Shown here piece after piece: positions 1-6,312 of a DNA stretch of 6,312 bases. The notes under the pieces are model-generated. The model did not search any database and was not told where the DNA came from. It worked only from the letters and a program-made list of their open reading frames with translations. The stretch is from Mailhella sp. (GTDB lineage: Bacteria; Desulfobacterota; Desulfovibrionia; Desulfovibrionales; Desulfovibrionaceae), in the NCBI GenBank assembly GCA_017522745.1, contig JAFWYI010000237.1, positions 1 to 6,312 on the forward strand, read 5' to 3'. The position numbers and the translations under genes are program-made. Positions within the stretch are counted from its first letter, which is position 1; each line of letters begins with the position of its first letter.

Positions 1-3000
1 CTCGTAAGGGGCGGGTACAGCCTCACCCACGCTCTCATGATGATGATCCCCGAACCCTTCGGTTCGACGTTCGTCATGGGGGACAATAAACGCGCTTTCT
101 ACGAATATCACTCTGCGCTCATGGAACCGTGGGACGGCCCTACCTGCCTTGTTTTTACAGACGGCTGGAGCAAGGTCGGGGCCATGCTCGACCGTAACGG
201 CTTGAGGCCCTGCCGCTGGAGCATGGACAGAAACGGGCTTGTCGTTCTCGGCTCTGAAAGCGGCATCGTCGATATTCCGGAAGATGCCGTCGTTCAGCAC
301 GGACAGCTTCGCCCTCGCTGCATGATACTGGCCGATATGGCCCGGCATCGCCTCGCTTCGGATGCCGAGATAAAGGGGCAGGTCGTACGTTCTCAGCCCT
401 GGCGGAGATGGCTCCAGAAGCACAGCGTACGTCTGGAACATCTCAATGGCGGCACGACTGCCGAGCCGTCGAAATTCCCTCCTCTGGAGCGTCGGCTCCG
501 CCATGCGGGGTGCGATGCGATCTGGCAGAAGCGCATCCTCGTACCCATGACGAAAGATGCTCAGGAGCCGGTCTGCTCCATGGGTACGGATCAGCCTCTG
601 GCCTGCCTGTCTCCTAATCCGCAGTCGCTTTTTCACTGGTTCAAACAGCGTTTTTCTCAGATAACCAATCCCCCCATCGACCCGTATCGTGAACAGCTTT
701 CCATGTCGCTTATGGGTCACGCAGGGCGCGAAGGCAACCTTCTGATGCCTGAGCCGGAAAGCTGTGCCGCTCTCCGTCTGCCTCATCCCTTTCTTACGGC
801 AGAAGATATGCGCCGTATCCGCAATTCTGACAAAACGCTCGTCAAAGCGGTCACTCTCGACGCCACTTTTCCTGCCGGAGGAAATGGCGAGGATCTTCGT
901 TCTTCCCTCGACAGACTTTTCAGCGAAGCCGAAACGGCGCTGAAGAGCGGTGCAACATTACTCGTCGTCAGTGATGCCGCCATGGACGAAAACCATGCTC
1001 CTATCCCTGCGCTTCTGGCCTGTTCCGGCCTGCATCACCACCTCATACGCTGCGGTCTTCGTCATGCCTGCGGCATCATCGCGGAAAGCGGCGAGGCCTG
1101 CGAAGTCATGCACATGGCACAGCTCATCGGCTACGGCGTGAACGCCGTCTATCCTCACGCCGCTCTGGAAGCTGTTCAGGGGCTGGCGCGGGAAGGAAAG
1201 ATTTCCACGGAAGGGCATCCTCTCAGCGAAGAAAGCGCACAGGAACGGTATATCGGAGCCTTGAAGAAAGGTCTGCTCAAGGCTTTTGCACGCCTTGGCG
1301 TTTCGACGCTTCGTTCCTTCCTCGGTTCTCAGCCTTTCGAGGTCATAGGACTTTCCCAGAATGTCATCGATCGGTATTTCACCGGTACCCCCTGCGGCAT
1401 AGGGGGAATGGATCTGGACGTGCTGGCTCATGAAGCCTCTGCCCGTCATGCCAAAGCGTGGGATCTGCCCTCGTACGTCCTCACGGATGAAATCTCCGTA
1501 TTCCATCAGTGGGACAGAGCTACGGTCGAAGCCCTCCATGACGCCGTACTTGGCGACAGACCGAAGGAAGAGGCGTGGCGTCATTTCGCGGAGCTCTGTC
1601 ACAGCATCGACAGGCAGGGATTCACTCTGCGCTCCCTTTTGAACGTCGTGCCGGACACTGGACGATCGCCAGTACCTCTTTCCCTGGTGGAATCCGCAGA
1701 TTCTCTGCTTCGGCGTTTCGTCGGTGCGGCCATATCATTCGGGGCCATCAGTGAGGAAGCTCACCGTACCATCGCCGAAGCCTGCAATGCCTGCGGGGCT
1801 CGTTCCAACTGCGGCGAAGGTGGAGAAGATCCGGCGCGTGTCGTTCCCTTGAAGGATGAACAGGGCCTGCACGACTGCCGTTCCCGCATCCGGCAGATCG
1901 CGTCGGGGCGTTTCGGCGTCACCGCAGAATATCTTGTCCATGCGGAAGAGATACAGATCAAAGCGGCACAAGGGGCAAAGCCCGGTGAGGGCGGTCAGCT
2001 CCCGGCATACAAAGTCACGGCAGAGATAGCGCGTGTGCGCGGGACTATGCCCGGAGTTTCTCTTGTTTCGCCACCTCCTCATCATGACATCTATTCTATC
2101 GAAGACTTGGCACAGCTCATCTACGATCTGCGTACCCTGAATCCTGCGGCACGGATCTCTGTGAAGCTCGTCGCGGAAAGCGGCGTCGGTATCATTGCGG
2201 TAGGCGTGGCCAAAGCCGGAGCGGACAGCATCGTCATTTCCGGACACGACGGCGGCACCGGAGCAAGCCCTCACTCCGCTATCCACTACGTAGGCCTTCC
2301 CTGGGAACTCGGGCTGGCAGAAGTCCAGCAGGCCCTGAGCTTCAACGGTCTGCGTCAGCAGATAACCCTGCAAACGGACGGTCTGCTTCGCACGGGGCGC
2401 GACGTACTCATAGCCGCGCTGCTGGGAGCAGAAGAATTTGCCTTCGGTACTGCTCTCATGGTGAGCATGGGCTGTGTCATGTGCCGGAACTGTATGAAAG
2501 TCCGCTGCCCGGCTGGCATCGCCACACAGGATAAGACCCTGCGCTGCCGCTTCAGAGGAAAACCTGTTCAGGTAGAACGCTTCCTGCGTTTTGTGGCCGA
2601 GGATCTCCGAAAGGAGCTGGCCGCACTGGGCTTTTTTTCACTCGATGAGGTCATCGGCAGGGCCGATCTCCTGCGCCGCAGAGAGGATTTGGAAGGCAAG
2701 GCTGCGCAGCTCGACTTCACCCGTATGCTTTTTGCTTCGAAAAAGTCGGAAGGCCGGAGACACACGCATGTGCTGGCCCACAGAGACCCGACCGAGCTGG
2801 AACAGGCGCTGGAAGAAGCCGCAGAGCCGGTTCTGAACGGTACGCGCCCCCGCATATTCTTCGAAGGGGAACTGCGCAATACCGATCGTGCCGTCGGCAG
2901 TCGCCTTTCGGGGCAGATCGTCCGTCGTATCGGCGCTTCCGGCCTTCCCCCACACAGTCTGCGCCTGCGTCTGCACGGAAGGGCCGGACAGAGTCTTGGA

Positions 3001-3657
3001 GCCTTCCTCGCCCCGGGCATCACCCTCGAAGTGCAGGGCTGTGCGAATGATTATGCGGGCAAAGGACTTTCCGGCGGTACCCTTGTCGTGCGACCTGCCC
3101 GCAATGCGCGTCTTTCGGCCGCGGAACAGGCTGTAGCAGGCAATGTGGCGCTGTACGGTGCGACTTCCGGAGAAGCCTATTTCTGCGGACAGGCTGGCGA
3201 ACGTTTCGCCGTACGCAATTCCGGAGCTATCGCCGTGGTGGAAGGTGTTGGAGACCATGCCTGTGAATATATGACTGGCGGTACCGTCGTGGTACTGGGC
3301 CGCACCGGCTATAATTTTGCCGCTGGAATGAGCGGGGGCACGGCGTACGTCTATGACGCTGATGAACACTTCCAGAACCGGTGCAATATCGAAAGCGTCG
3401 ATCTGGAATCCGTCTGGCAGGAGGACGACCGCGAACTTCTCCGCCGTCTTGTGGAACAGCATGCCGCCCATACAGAAAGTACGAAAGCGGCCTCCCTGCT
3501 GGCCAACTGGGATGCCGCCTTGCCTCTTTTCGTCAAGGTCATGCCGCTGGACTACAAGAACATGCTTCGGCGTCAGGCAGAATCTGCGGAAGACGCAGAA
3601 ACGGCTTCTGCCACGGAAGAAGTTTTCCATACTCAGGGAGATGAACATCATGCGTGA
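1..3657 (+). CDS. gltB: Glutamate synthase (GOGAT) large subunit, 5'-truncated by the window edge
   Basis: Makes two glutamates from glutamine and 2-oxoglutarate in the cytoplasm, using electrons from a small subunit or ferredoxin. The frame is open from base 1, where the residues (RGGYSLTHALMMMIPEPFG) already match the end of the class II amidotransferase domain, so the ATG at 37 is internal. About 1218 residues are present of a usual 1500 or so; the N-terminal catalytic Cys lies outside the window. Fragment domains: amidotransferase end (to about residue 110), linker, central domain (about 258-390), FMN/2-oxoglutarate synthase domain (about 500-880, with GEGGED at 1813-1830, GAKPGEGGQLP and SGHDGGTGASP), and the C-terminal GXGXG beta-helix (about 950-1140, with NDYAGKGLSGG and GNVALYGATSGEA). 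The 3Fe-4S ligands appear as C-x5-C-x4-C with codons at 2473, 2491 and 2506, followed by PAGIATQD. No frameshift is visible. No gltD follows; dapF overlaps the 3' end. Family assignment is very secure. Confidence 0.97.
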   Translation, partial: LVRGGYSLTHALMMMIPEPFGSTFVMGDNKRAFYEYHSALMEPWDGPTCLVFTDGWSKVGAMLDRNGLRPCRWSMDRNGLVVLGSESGIVDIPEDAVVQHGQLRPRCMILADMARHRLASDAEIKGQVVRSQPWRRWLQKHSVRLEHLNGGTTAEPSKFPPLERRLRHAGCDAIWQKRILVPMTKDAQEPVCSMGTDQPLACLSPNPQSLFHWFKQRFSQITNPPIDPYREQLSMSLMGHAGREGNLLMPEPESCAALRLPHPFLTAEDMRRIRNSDKTLVKAVTLDATFPAGGNGEDLRSSLDRLFSEAETALKSGATLLVVSDAAMDENHAPIPALLACSGLHHHLIRCGLRHACGIIAESGEACEVMHMAQLIGYGVNAVYPHAALEAVQGLAREGKISTEGHPLSEESAQERYIGALKKGLLKAFARLGVSTLRSFLGSQPFEVIGLSQNVIDRYFTGTPCGIGGMDLDVLAHEASARHAKAWDLPSYVLTDEISVFHQWDRATVEALHDAVLGDRPKEEAWRHFAELCHSIDRQGFTLRSLLNVVPDTGRSPVPLSLVESADSLLRRFVGAAISFGAISEEAHRTIAEACNACGARSNCGEGGEDPARVVPLKDEQGLHDCRSRIRQIASGRFGVTAEYLVHAEEIQIKAAQGAKPGEGGQLPAYKVTAEIARVRGTMPGVSLVSPPPHHDIYSIEDLAQLIYDLRTLNPAARISVKLVAESGVGIIAVGVAKAGADSIVISGHDGGTGASPHSAIHYVGLPWELGLAEVQQALSFNGLRQQITLQTDGLLRTGRDVLIAALLGAEEFAFGTALMVSMGCVMCRNCMKVRCPAGIATQDKTLRCRFRGKPVQVERFLRFVAEDLRKELAALGFFSLDEVIGRADLLRRREDLEGKAAQLDFTRMLFASKKSEGRRHTHVLAHRDPTELEQALEEAAEPVLNGTRPRIFFEGELRNTDRAVGSRLSGQIVRRIGASGLPPHSLRLRLHGRAGQSLGAFLAPGITLEVQGCANDYAGKGLSGGTLVVRPARNARLSAAEQAVAGNVALYGATSGEAYFCGQAGERFAVRNSGAIAVVEGVGDHACEYMTGGTVVVLGRTGYNFAAGMSGGTAYVYDADEHFQNRCNIESVDLESVWQEDDRELLRRLVEQHAAHTESTKAASLLANWDAALPLFVKVMPLDYKNMLRRQAESAEDAETASATEEVFHTQGDEHHA
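3636..3640 (+). promoter_or_regulatory. Ribosome binding site of dapF, inside gltB
   Basis: GGGAG lies 9 bases before the ATG at 3650 but directly against an in-frame ATG at 3641 with no spacer. The spacing therefore favours 3650 as the dapF start. The site lies within the last codons of gltB, so ribosomes finishing gltB would pass over it, which suggests translational coupling (inference). Confidence 0.6.
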
Positions 3658-4591
3658 GATACCCTTCATCAAAATGGAAGGCTGCGGCAACGATTATGTG
3701 TATCTCAATGGTTTTGACACGGCATTCCTTTCGGAAGGAGGCAGTGTTTTCGATACGGGAGAGATCGATATATCGGCTCTTGCTCAGGCCGTAAGCGACA
3801 GGCATTTCGGCATCGGCTCTGACGGACTCGTTCTCGTACTGCCGCCATCGTCTCCAGACAAAGCCGATGTGCGTATGCGTATGTTCAATGCCGACGGCAC
3901 AGAAGCCGAAATGTGCGGCAACGCTTCCCGCTGTGTCGGCAGGCTGGCATGGCAGAACGGGCTGGTGAAGAGTCCCGTCATAAGGCTGGAGACCCGTGCG
4001 GGAAACAAGATCCTTCATGTCCTGAAGGAAAAGGATACACAAACTTCACTTGTTCGTGTGGATATGGGAAAGCCGGAACTTGCCCGCCAGCGTATCCCTG
4101 TCGTGCCTGAACCCACTGCGTCTGACAATAACGATCAGCCTTGCATAGAGCATCCCATTTATGCGGCAGGGCGTGAATGGAACATGACCTGCGTATCCAT
4201 GGGGAATCCCCATGCCGTCATTTTTGTGGAAGACGCGGGCAGTCTCGACCTTCCTGTCATTGGCCCGCAGTTCGAGAATCATCCCTATTTTCCCTGTCGG
4301 ACAAATACAGAATTTGTTCAGATCGTCCGCCACGATCATGCCCGTATGCGCGTCTGGGAACGGGGAGCCGGAGAAACTCTGGCCTGCGGGACCGGGGCCT
4401 GTGCCGCGGCAGTTGCCTGTGTGCTGACAGGTCGAACGGGGAGGAATCTCCGTATGGAACTTCTGGGCGGAGAGCTCGATATCGAATGGAACAGCCGCTC
4501 AGACCATGTTTTCATGACTGGCCCGGCCAGAACGGTTTTCTCCGGCGTATTCCTTTTTGACTACAGCCAAACCGAAAGAGGTGAAGCATGA
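3650..4591 (+). CDS. dapF: Diaminopimelate epimerase
   Basis: PLP-independent racemase that converts LL-2,6-diaminopimelate to meso-diaminopimelate, the direct precursor of lysine and of the peptidoglycan cross-link; cytoplasmic. The 313-residue product is slightly longer than the usual 270-290. The two-fold DapF architecture is visible: N-terminal half with GCGNDY (residues 11-16), GIGSDGL (54-60) and the catalytic-Cys motif MCGNASRC (Cys89); C-terminal half with MGNPHAV (184-190), WERGAGET (236-243) and the second catalytic-Cys motif ACGTGACA (Cys246). Both cysteines of the two-base mechanism are therefore present. Start 3650 is chosen for Shine-Dalgarno spacing and because the first residues ([11 protein letters not shown]) match the family N-terminus; 3641 would add only MNI. 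The frame stays open far upstream, but only as an overprint of gltB. The gene overlaps gltB by 8 bases and dapL by 4, so co-expression with both is likely. The extra length seems to lie around residues 62-72 and 150-168, which look like loop insertions (inference). Confidence 0.96.
   Translation: MREIPFIKMEGCGNDYVYLNGFDTAFLSEGGSVFDTGEIDISALAQAVSDRHFGIGSDGLVLVLPPSSPDKADVRMRMFNADGTEAEMCGNASRCVGRLAWQNGLVKSPVIRLETRAGNKILHVLKEKDTQTSLVRVDMGKPELARQRIPVVPEPTASDNNDQPCIEHPIYAAGREWNMTCVSMGNPHAVIFVEDAGSLDLPVIGPQFENHPYFPCRTNTEFVQIVRHDHARMRVWERGAGETLACGTGACAAAVACVLTGRTGRNLRMELLGGELDIEWNSRSDHVFMTGPARTVFSGVFLFDYSQTERGEA
4578..4584 (+). promoter_or_regulatory. Ribosome binding site of dapL, inside dapF
   Basis: GAGGTGA, a good match to the anti-Shine-Dalgarno complement, precedes the dapL ATG at 4588 with normal spacing. 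It lies in the last codons of dapF, whose TGA overlaps the ATG as ATGA. This is a classic arrangement for termination-reinitiation coupling. Confidence 0.75.
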
Positions 4592-5820
4592 TTCGCAGCA
4601 ATGAACATTATGCCGGTCTGTCTGGCTCCTATCTTTTTGCCGCTGTAGCCGCCAAGGTACAGGCTCATAAGGAAAAGAGCCGTGCTCTCCCTGTCATAAG
4701 CCTTGGCATAGGTGATGTCACACAGCCTCTTGTTCCCACGGTCGTTTCCGCTCTGCACTCGGCTGTAGAAGAGATGGCGCAGGCTTCCTCCTTCCGAGGC
4801 TATGGGCCGGAACAGGGCTACGCCTTCCTGCGCGAAGCGGTGGCGGCGCATGACTATCGATCCCGGGGCATCGATATACGAGCTGAAGATATCTTTATCA
4901 GTGACGGCTCGAAATGTGACGTGGCCAACATACAGGAACTGTTTTCCCTCTCCTCACGAGTGGCGGTCACAGACCCCGTGTACCCTGTCTATGTCGACTC
5001 CAATGCCATGGCGGGCCGCGCCGGAACATGGAACGGGCAACGCTGGAGCGACCTCATCTATCTTCCCTGTACGGAAGAGAACGCCTTCGTTCCCGATTTT
5101 CCTGCGGTCGTCCCCGACGTCATCTACCTCTGCTACCCGAACAATCCGACAGGGACTGTTCTCAGCCGGGACGCTCTCACGGGGTGGGTGGACTATGCCC
5201 GCCGTCACCACGCGCTCATCATCTATGATGCGGCCTATGAAGCGTTCATCCATGAGGATTCGGATATCCCGCACAGCATTTTCGAGATTCCCGGCGCGGA
5301 AGAAGTGGCCATGGAATGCCGTTCTTTTTCCAAAACGGCGGGCTTTACCGGCCTTCGCTGTGCGTTCACCGTCATCCCCTCTAGCGTGACGGTGACAGGG
5401 CCCGACGGAAATCCCGTCAGACTGCGTGATCTGTGGCAGCGGCGCCAATCCACGAAGTTCAACGGATGCGCCTATATCGTACAGCGTGCCGCTGAGGCCG
5501 TGTACAGCCAGCAGGGGCTCAGAGAGATACACGCCGTCATCCGTTCCTATATGAAGAACGCGAACCGCATCCGGGCCGGACTGGAATCGCTCGGGCTTTC
5601 CTGCTGGGGCGGTGTGGACGCTCCGTACATCTGGGCAAAAACTCCCCACGGTATGGGCTCATGGGAATTCTTCGATCGTCTGCTCGGTCAGGCTTCGCTG
5701 GTCTGTACGCCCGGAGCGGGATTCGGCCCCAGCGGGGAAGGCTACGTCCGTTTTACCGCGTTCGGCACCGACGCCGACACCGAGGAAGCCCTCGGCCGTA
5801 TGAAGGGCCTCAGTTTATAG
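4588..5820 (+). CDS. dapL: LL-diaminopimelate aminotransferase
   Basis: PLP-dependent class I/II (fold type I) aminotransferase that converts tetrahydrodipicolinate plus glutamate to LL-diaminopimelate plus 2-oxoglutarate in one step, bypassing the acylated DapD/DapC/DapE route. Length is 410 residues, the usual size for DapL. The N-terminus ([13 protein letters not shown], residues 5-17) is the DapL signature. Other landmarks: GIGDVTQPL (40-48), RGYGPEQGY (70-78), SDGSKCD at the PLP phosphate site (105-111), the PNNPTG motif with the PLP-ring Asn (about 186), YDAAYEAF (213-220, Asp214 expected to bind the pyridine nitrogen), [13 protein letters not shown] with Schiff-base Lys249, and the substrate-carboxylate Arg388 in YVRFTAFG. 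All key residues are intact. The start at 4588 is fixed by its Shine-Dalgarno sequence and the ATGA overlap with dapF. Its product is the DapF substrate, so the pair forms the last two steps to meso-DAP, although the gene order is reverse to the pathway. The glutamate it needs is the product of the gltB enzyme upstream. Confidence 0.96.
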   Translation: MIRSNEHYAGLSGSYLFAAVAAKVQAHKEKSRALPVISLGIGDVTQPLVPTVVSALHSAVEEMAQASSFRGYGPEQGYAFLREAVAAHDYRSRGIDIRAEDIFISDGSKCDVANIQELFSLSSRVAVTDPVYPVYVDSNAMAGRAGTWNGQRWSDLIYLPCTEENAFVPDFPAVVPDVIYLCYPNNPTGTVLSRDALTGWVDYARRHHALIIYDAAYEAFIHEDSDIPHSIFEIPGAEEVAMECRSFSKTAGFTGLRCAFTVIPSSVTVTGPDGNPVRLRDLWQRRQSTKFNGCAYIVQRAAEAVYSQQGLREIHAVIRSYMKNANRIRAGLESLGLSCWGGVDAPYIWAKTPHGMGSWEFFDRLLGQASLVCTPGAGFGPSGEGYVRFTAFGTDADTEEALGRMKGLSL

Positions 5821-5836
5821 TTCGTGCAATTCGACA

Positions 5837-5899
5837 TCCAGAGTATTGGAAAACAAAACGCCTCCGATCGTTGAGCTCTGGAACGTTTCTGTTTGTTTT
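5837..5899 (+). terminator. Candidate intrinsic terminator after dapL (weak)
   Basis: An inverted repeat TCCAGAG (5837-5843) / CTCTGGA (5876-5882) gives a 7-bp stem. Its 32-base loop contains a smaller stem, AACG (5857-5860) / CGTT (5869-5872). A T-rich tract follows (5886-5899, 11 of 14 T). The stem-then-T-tract order fits an intrinsic terminator for the gltB-dapF-dapL transcript, but the loop is long and the T-tract is interrupted by C and G, so termination may be partial or absent. An alternative fold pairs the A-rich 5851-5860 with the T-rich 5884-5894 (10 bp with one bulge); the two folds are mutually exclusive. Confidence 0.35.
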
Positions 5900-5900
5900 A

Positions 5901-5920
5901 GAGAAGCCTTCTCGGTTTTT
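5901..5920 (+). terminator. Small hairpin plus T-run just before the purF ribosome binding site (weak)
   Basis: GAGAA (5901-5905) and TTCTC (5909-5913) form a 5-bp stem with a 3-base loop, followed by GG and five T (5916-5920). The shape resembles a minimal terminator or attenuator, but the stem has only two G-C pairs, so it may be chance. It directly abuts the purF Shine-Dalgarno sequence at 5921. Confidence 0.22.
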
Positions 5921-5925
5921 GAGGA
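5921..5925 (+). promoter_or_regulatory. Ribosome binding site of purF
   Basis: GAGGA lies 4 bases before the ATG at 5930, a slightly short but acceptable spacing. Together with the match of the following residues to the PurF N-terminus, this sets the start. No convincing -35/-10 promoter pair was found in the 109 bases between dapL and purF. Confidence 0.6.
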
Positions 5926-5929
5926 TAGT

Positions 5930-6312
5930 ATGTTCGATTCCCTCCATGAAGAATGCGGAGTGTTCGGCCTGTGGTCGCCAAAGGAATACGACGTGGCACA
6001 CAGCGTGTATATGGGCCTGTACGCTCTTCAGCATCGAGGTCAGGAAAGCTGTGGTATCGCTGTTTCCCGGCGAGGAATATTCAATCAGCTTCGCGGCATA
6101 GGTCTTGTCGGCGAAGTGTGCTCACGAGAGGCTCTTGAGCACCTTGGTACGGGGAATATCGCCGTAGGACATGTGCGCTACTCTACCACCGGAGGAATGA
6201 ATCCCAACAATATCCAGCCTATCGTGGTACATCATGTGCGGGGAGGAATGGCGCTCTGTCATAACGGCAATCTTATCAACGCCGGTCATCTTCGCAAAGA
6301 GTTCGAGATGAA
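5930..6312 (+). CDS. purF: Amidophosphoribosyltransferase, N-terminal part, 3'-truncated by the window edge
   Basis: Catalyses the committed step of purine synthesis: PRPP plus glutamine to 5-phosphoribosylamine, glutamate and pyrophosphate, in the cytoplasm. Only 127 codons are present, covering most of the class II (Ntn-type) glutaminase domain; the phosphoribosyltransferase half is beyond the window. Motifs: HEECGVFGLW (6-15), YALQHRGQES (31-40), GHVRYSTTGG (80-89) and CHNGNLINAG (110-119). The catalytic nucleophile is expected to be Cys9, exposed by removal of the first eight residues. That propeptide, ending in Glu-Glu before Cys-Gly-Val-Phe-Gly, is the Bacillus subtilis-type form, which usually also carries a 4Fe-4S cluster in the part not seen; the Escherichia coli type starts Met-Cys with no propeptide. 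The usual Ala after QES is Cys41 here. The gene follows dapL after 109 bases, so it may be co-transcribed or separate. Confidence 0.95.
   Translation, partial: MFDSLHEECGVFGLWSPKEYDVAHSVYMGLYALQHRGQESCGIAVSRRGIFNQLRGIGLVGEVCSREALEHLGTGNIAVGHVRYSTTGGMNPNNIQPIVVHHVRGGMALCHNGNLINAGHLRKEFEM

Larger units (their letters stand above)
5821..5929. other. Intergenic region dapL-purF
   Basis: This is the only non-coding gap in the window. It is more AT-rich than the genes around it and holds the inverted repeats and T-tracts listed separately, plus short palindromes CGATCG (5865-5870) and GAGCTC (5873-5878). I see no recognisable riboswitch, no PurR-type operator and no small open frame with a convincing ribosome binding site. 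Confidence 0.7.

Noticed and set aside
958..2373. Minus-strand open frames of 214 and 212 codons (958-1602 and 1735-2373)
   Set aside because: They are shadows of gltB with no family motifs; the sense strand explains the sequence fully.
3353..3649. Extension of dapF upstream into gltB, giving a 412-residue protein
   Set aside because: The extra 99 residues are an out-of-frame reading of conserved gltB sequence; the DapF family N-terminus begins at 3650 with a matching ribosome binding site.
2638..3690. 350-codon open frame on the minus strand opposite the gltB 3' end
   Set aside because: It lies wholly opposite conserved gltB coding sequence (and the dapF start), has no recognisable domain, and is low-complexity in character. 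Such antisense frames are common in GC-rich genes with biased third codon positions.
4954..5649. 231-codon minus-strand open frame opposite dapL
   Set aside because: No domain is recognisable, and the sense strand carries intact DapL motifs throughout.
5846..5902. Possible sigma-70 promoter for purF (TTGGAA or TTGAGC with TTTAGA)
   Set aside because: No pair has both acceptable hexamers and 16-18 base spacing; the -10 candidates match only about half of the consensus.
5661..6101. 146-codon plus-strand open frame spanning the dapL end, the gap and the purF start
   Set aside because: It crosses the ends of two conserved genes in another frame and has no family resemblance.
1..6312. Mobile element, CRISPR, toxin-antitoxin or defence system
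   Set aside because: Every coding stretch is explained by four housekeeping enzymes; I saw no direct repeats, terminal inverted repeats, integrase-like frames or unexplained gene-sized regions.

Overview
The window is ordinary bacterial chromosome carrying four same-strand metabolic genes, with almost no non-coding DNA. In order they are: the 3' four-fifths of gltB (glutamate synthase large subunit, cut by the left edge), complete dapF (diaminopimelate epimerase), complete dapL (LL-diaminopimelate aminotransferase), and the 5' end of purF (amidophosphoribosyltransferase, cut by the right edge). I see no RNA gene, mobile element, CRISPR array, phage gene or large repeat.

Layout: gltB runs to 3657. 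dapF starts inside its last codons at 3650 (8-base overlap). dapF stops at 4591, and dapL starts at 4588 through an ATGA overlap. dapL ends at 5820. A 109-base gap holds terminator-like inverted repeats but no convincing promoter, and purF then starts at 5930 behind its own Shine-Dalgarno sequence. The first three genes therefore look like one translationally coupled transcript; purF may be read through or expressed separately.

How the genes fit together: glutamate synthase makes glutamate from glutamine and 2-oxoglutarate. DapL uses glutamate to aminate tetrahydrodipicolinate directly to LL-diaminopimelate and returns 2-oxoglutarate. DapF converts LL- to meso-diaminopimelate for lysine and peptidoglycan. 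PurF takes the amide nitrogen of glutamine for the first committed step of purine synthesis and releases glutamate. All except DapF either use or make glutamine or glutamate. The gltB-dapF-dapL coupling is the most interesting feature, and it is an operon-level oddity rather than a new system.

Organism: a bacterium that uses the DapL (aminotransferase) lysine route, with moderately GC-rich DNA (roughly upper 50s percent by eye) and a Bacillus-type PurF with a short propeptide. DapL is known from Clostridia, Deltaproteobacteria (Desulfovibrio relatives), Chlamydiae, cyanobacteria and others. An anaerobic, meso-DAP-containing lineage is plausible, but I cannot place it further from sequence alone.
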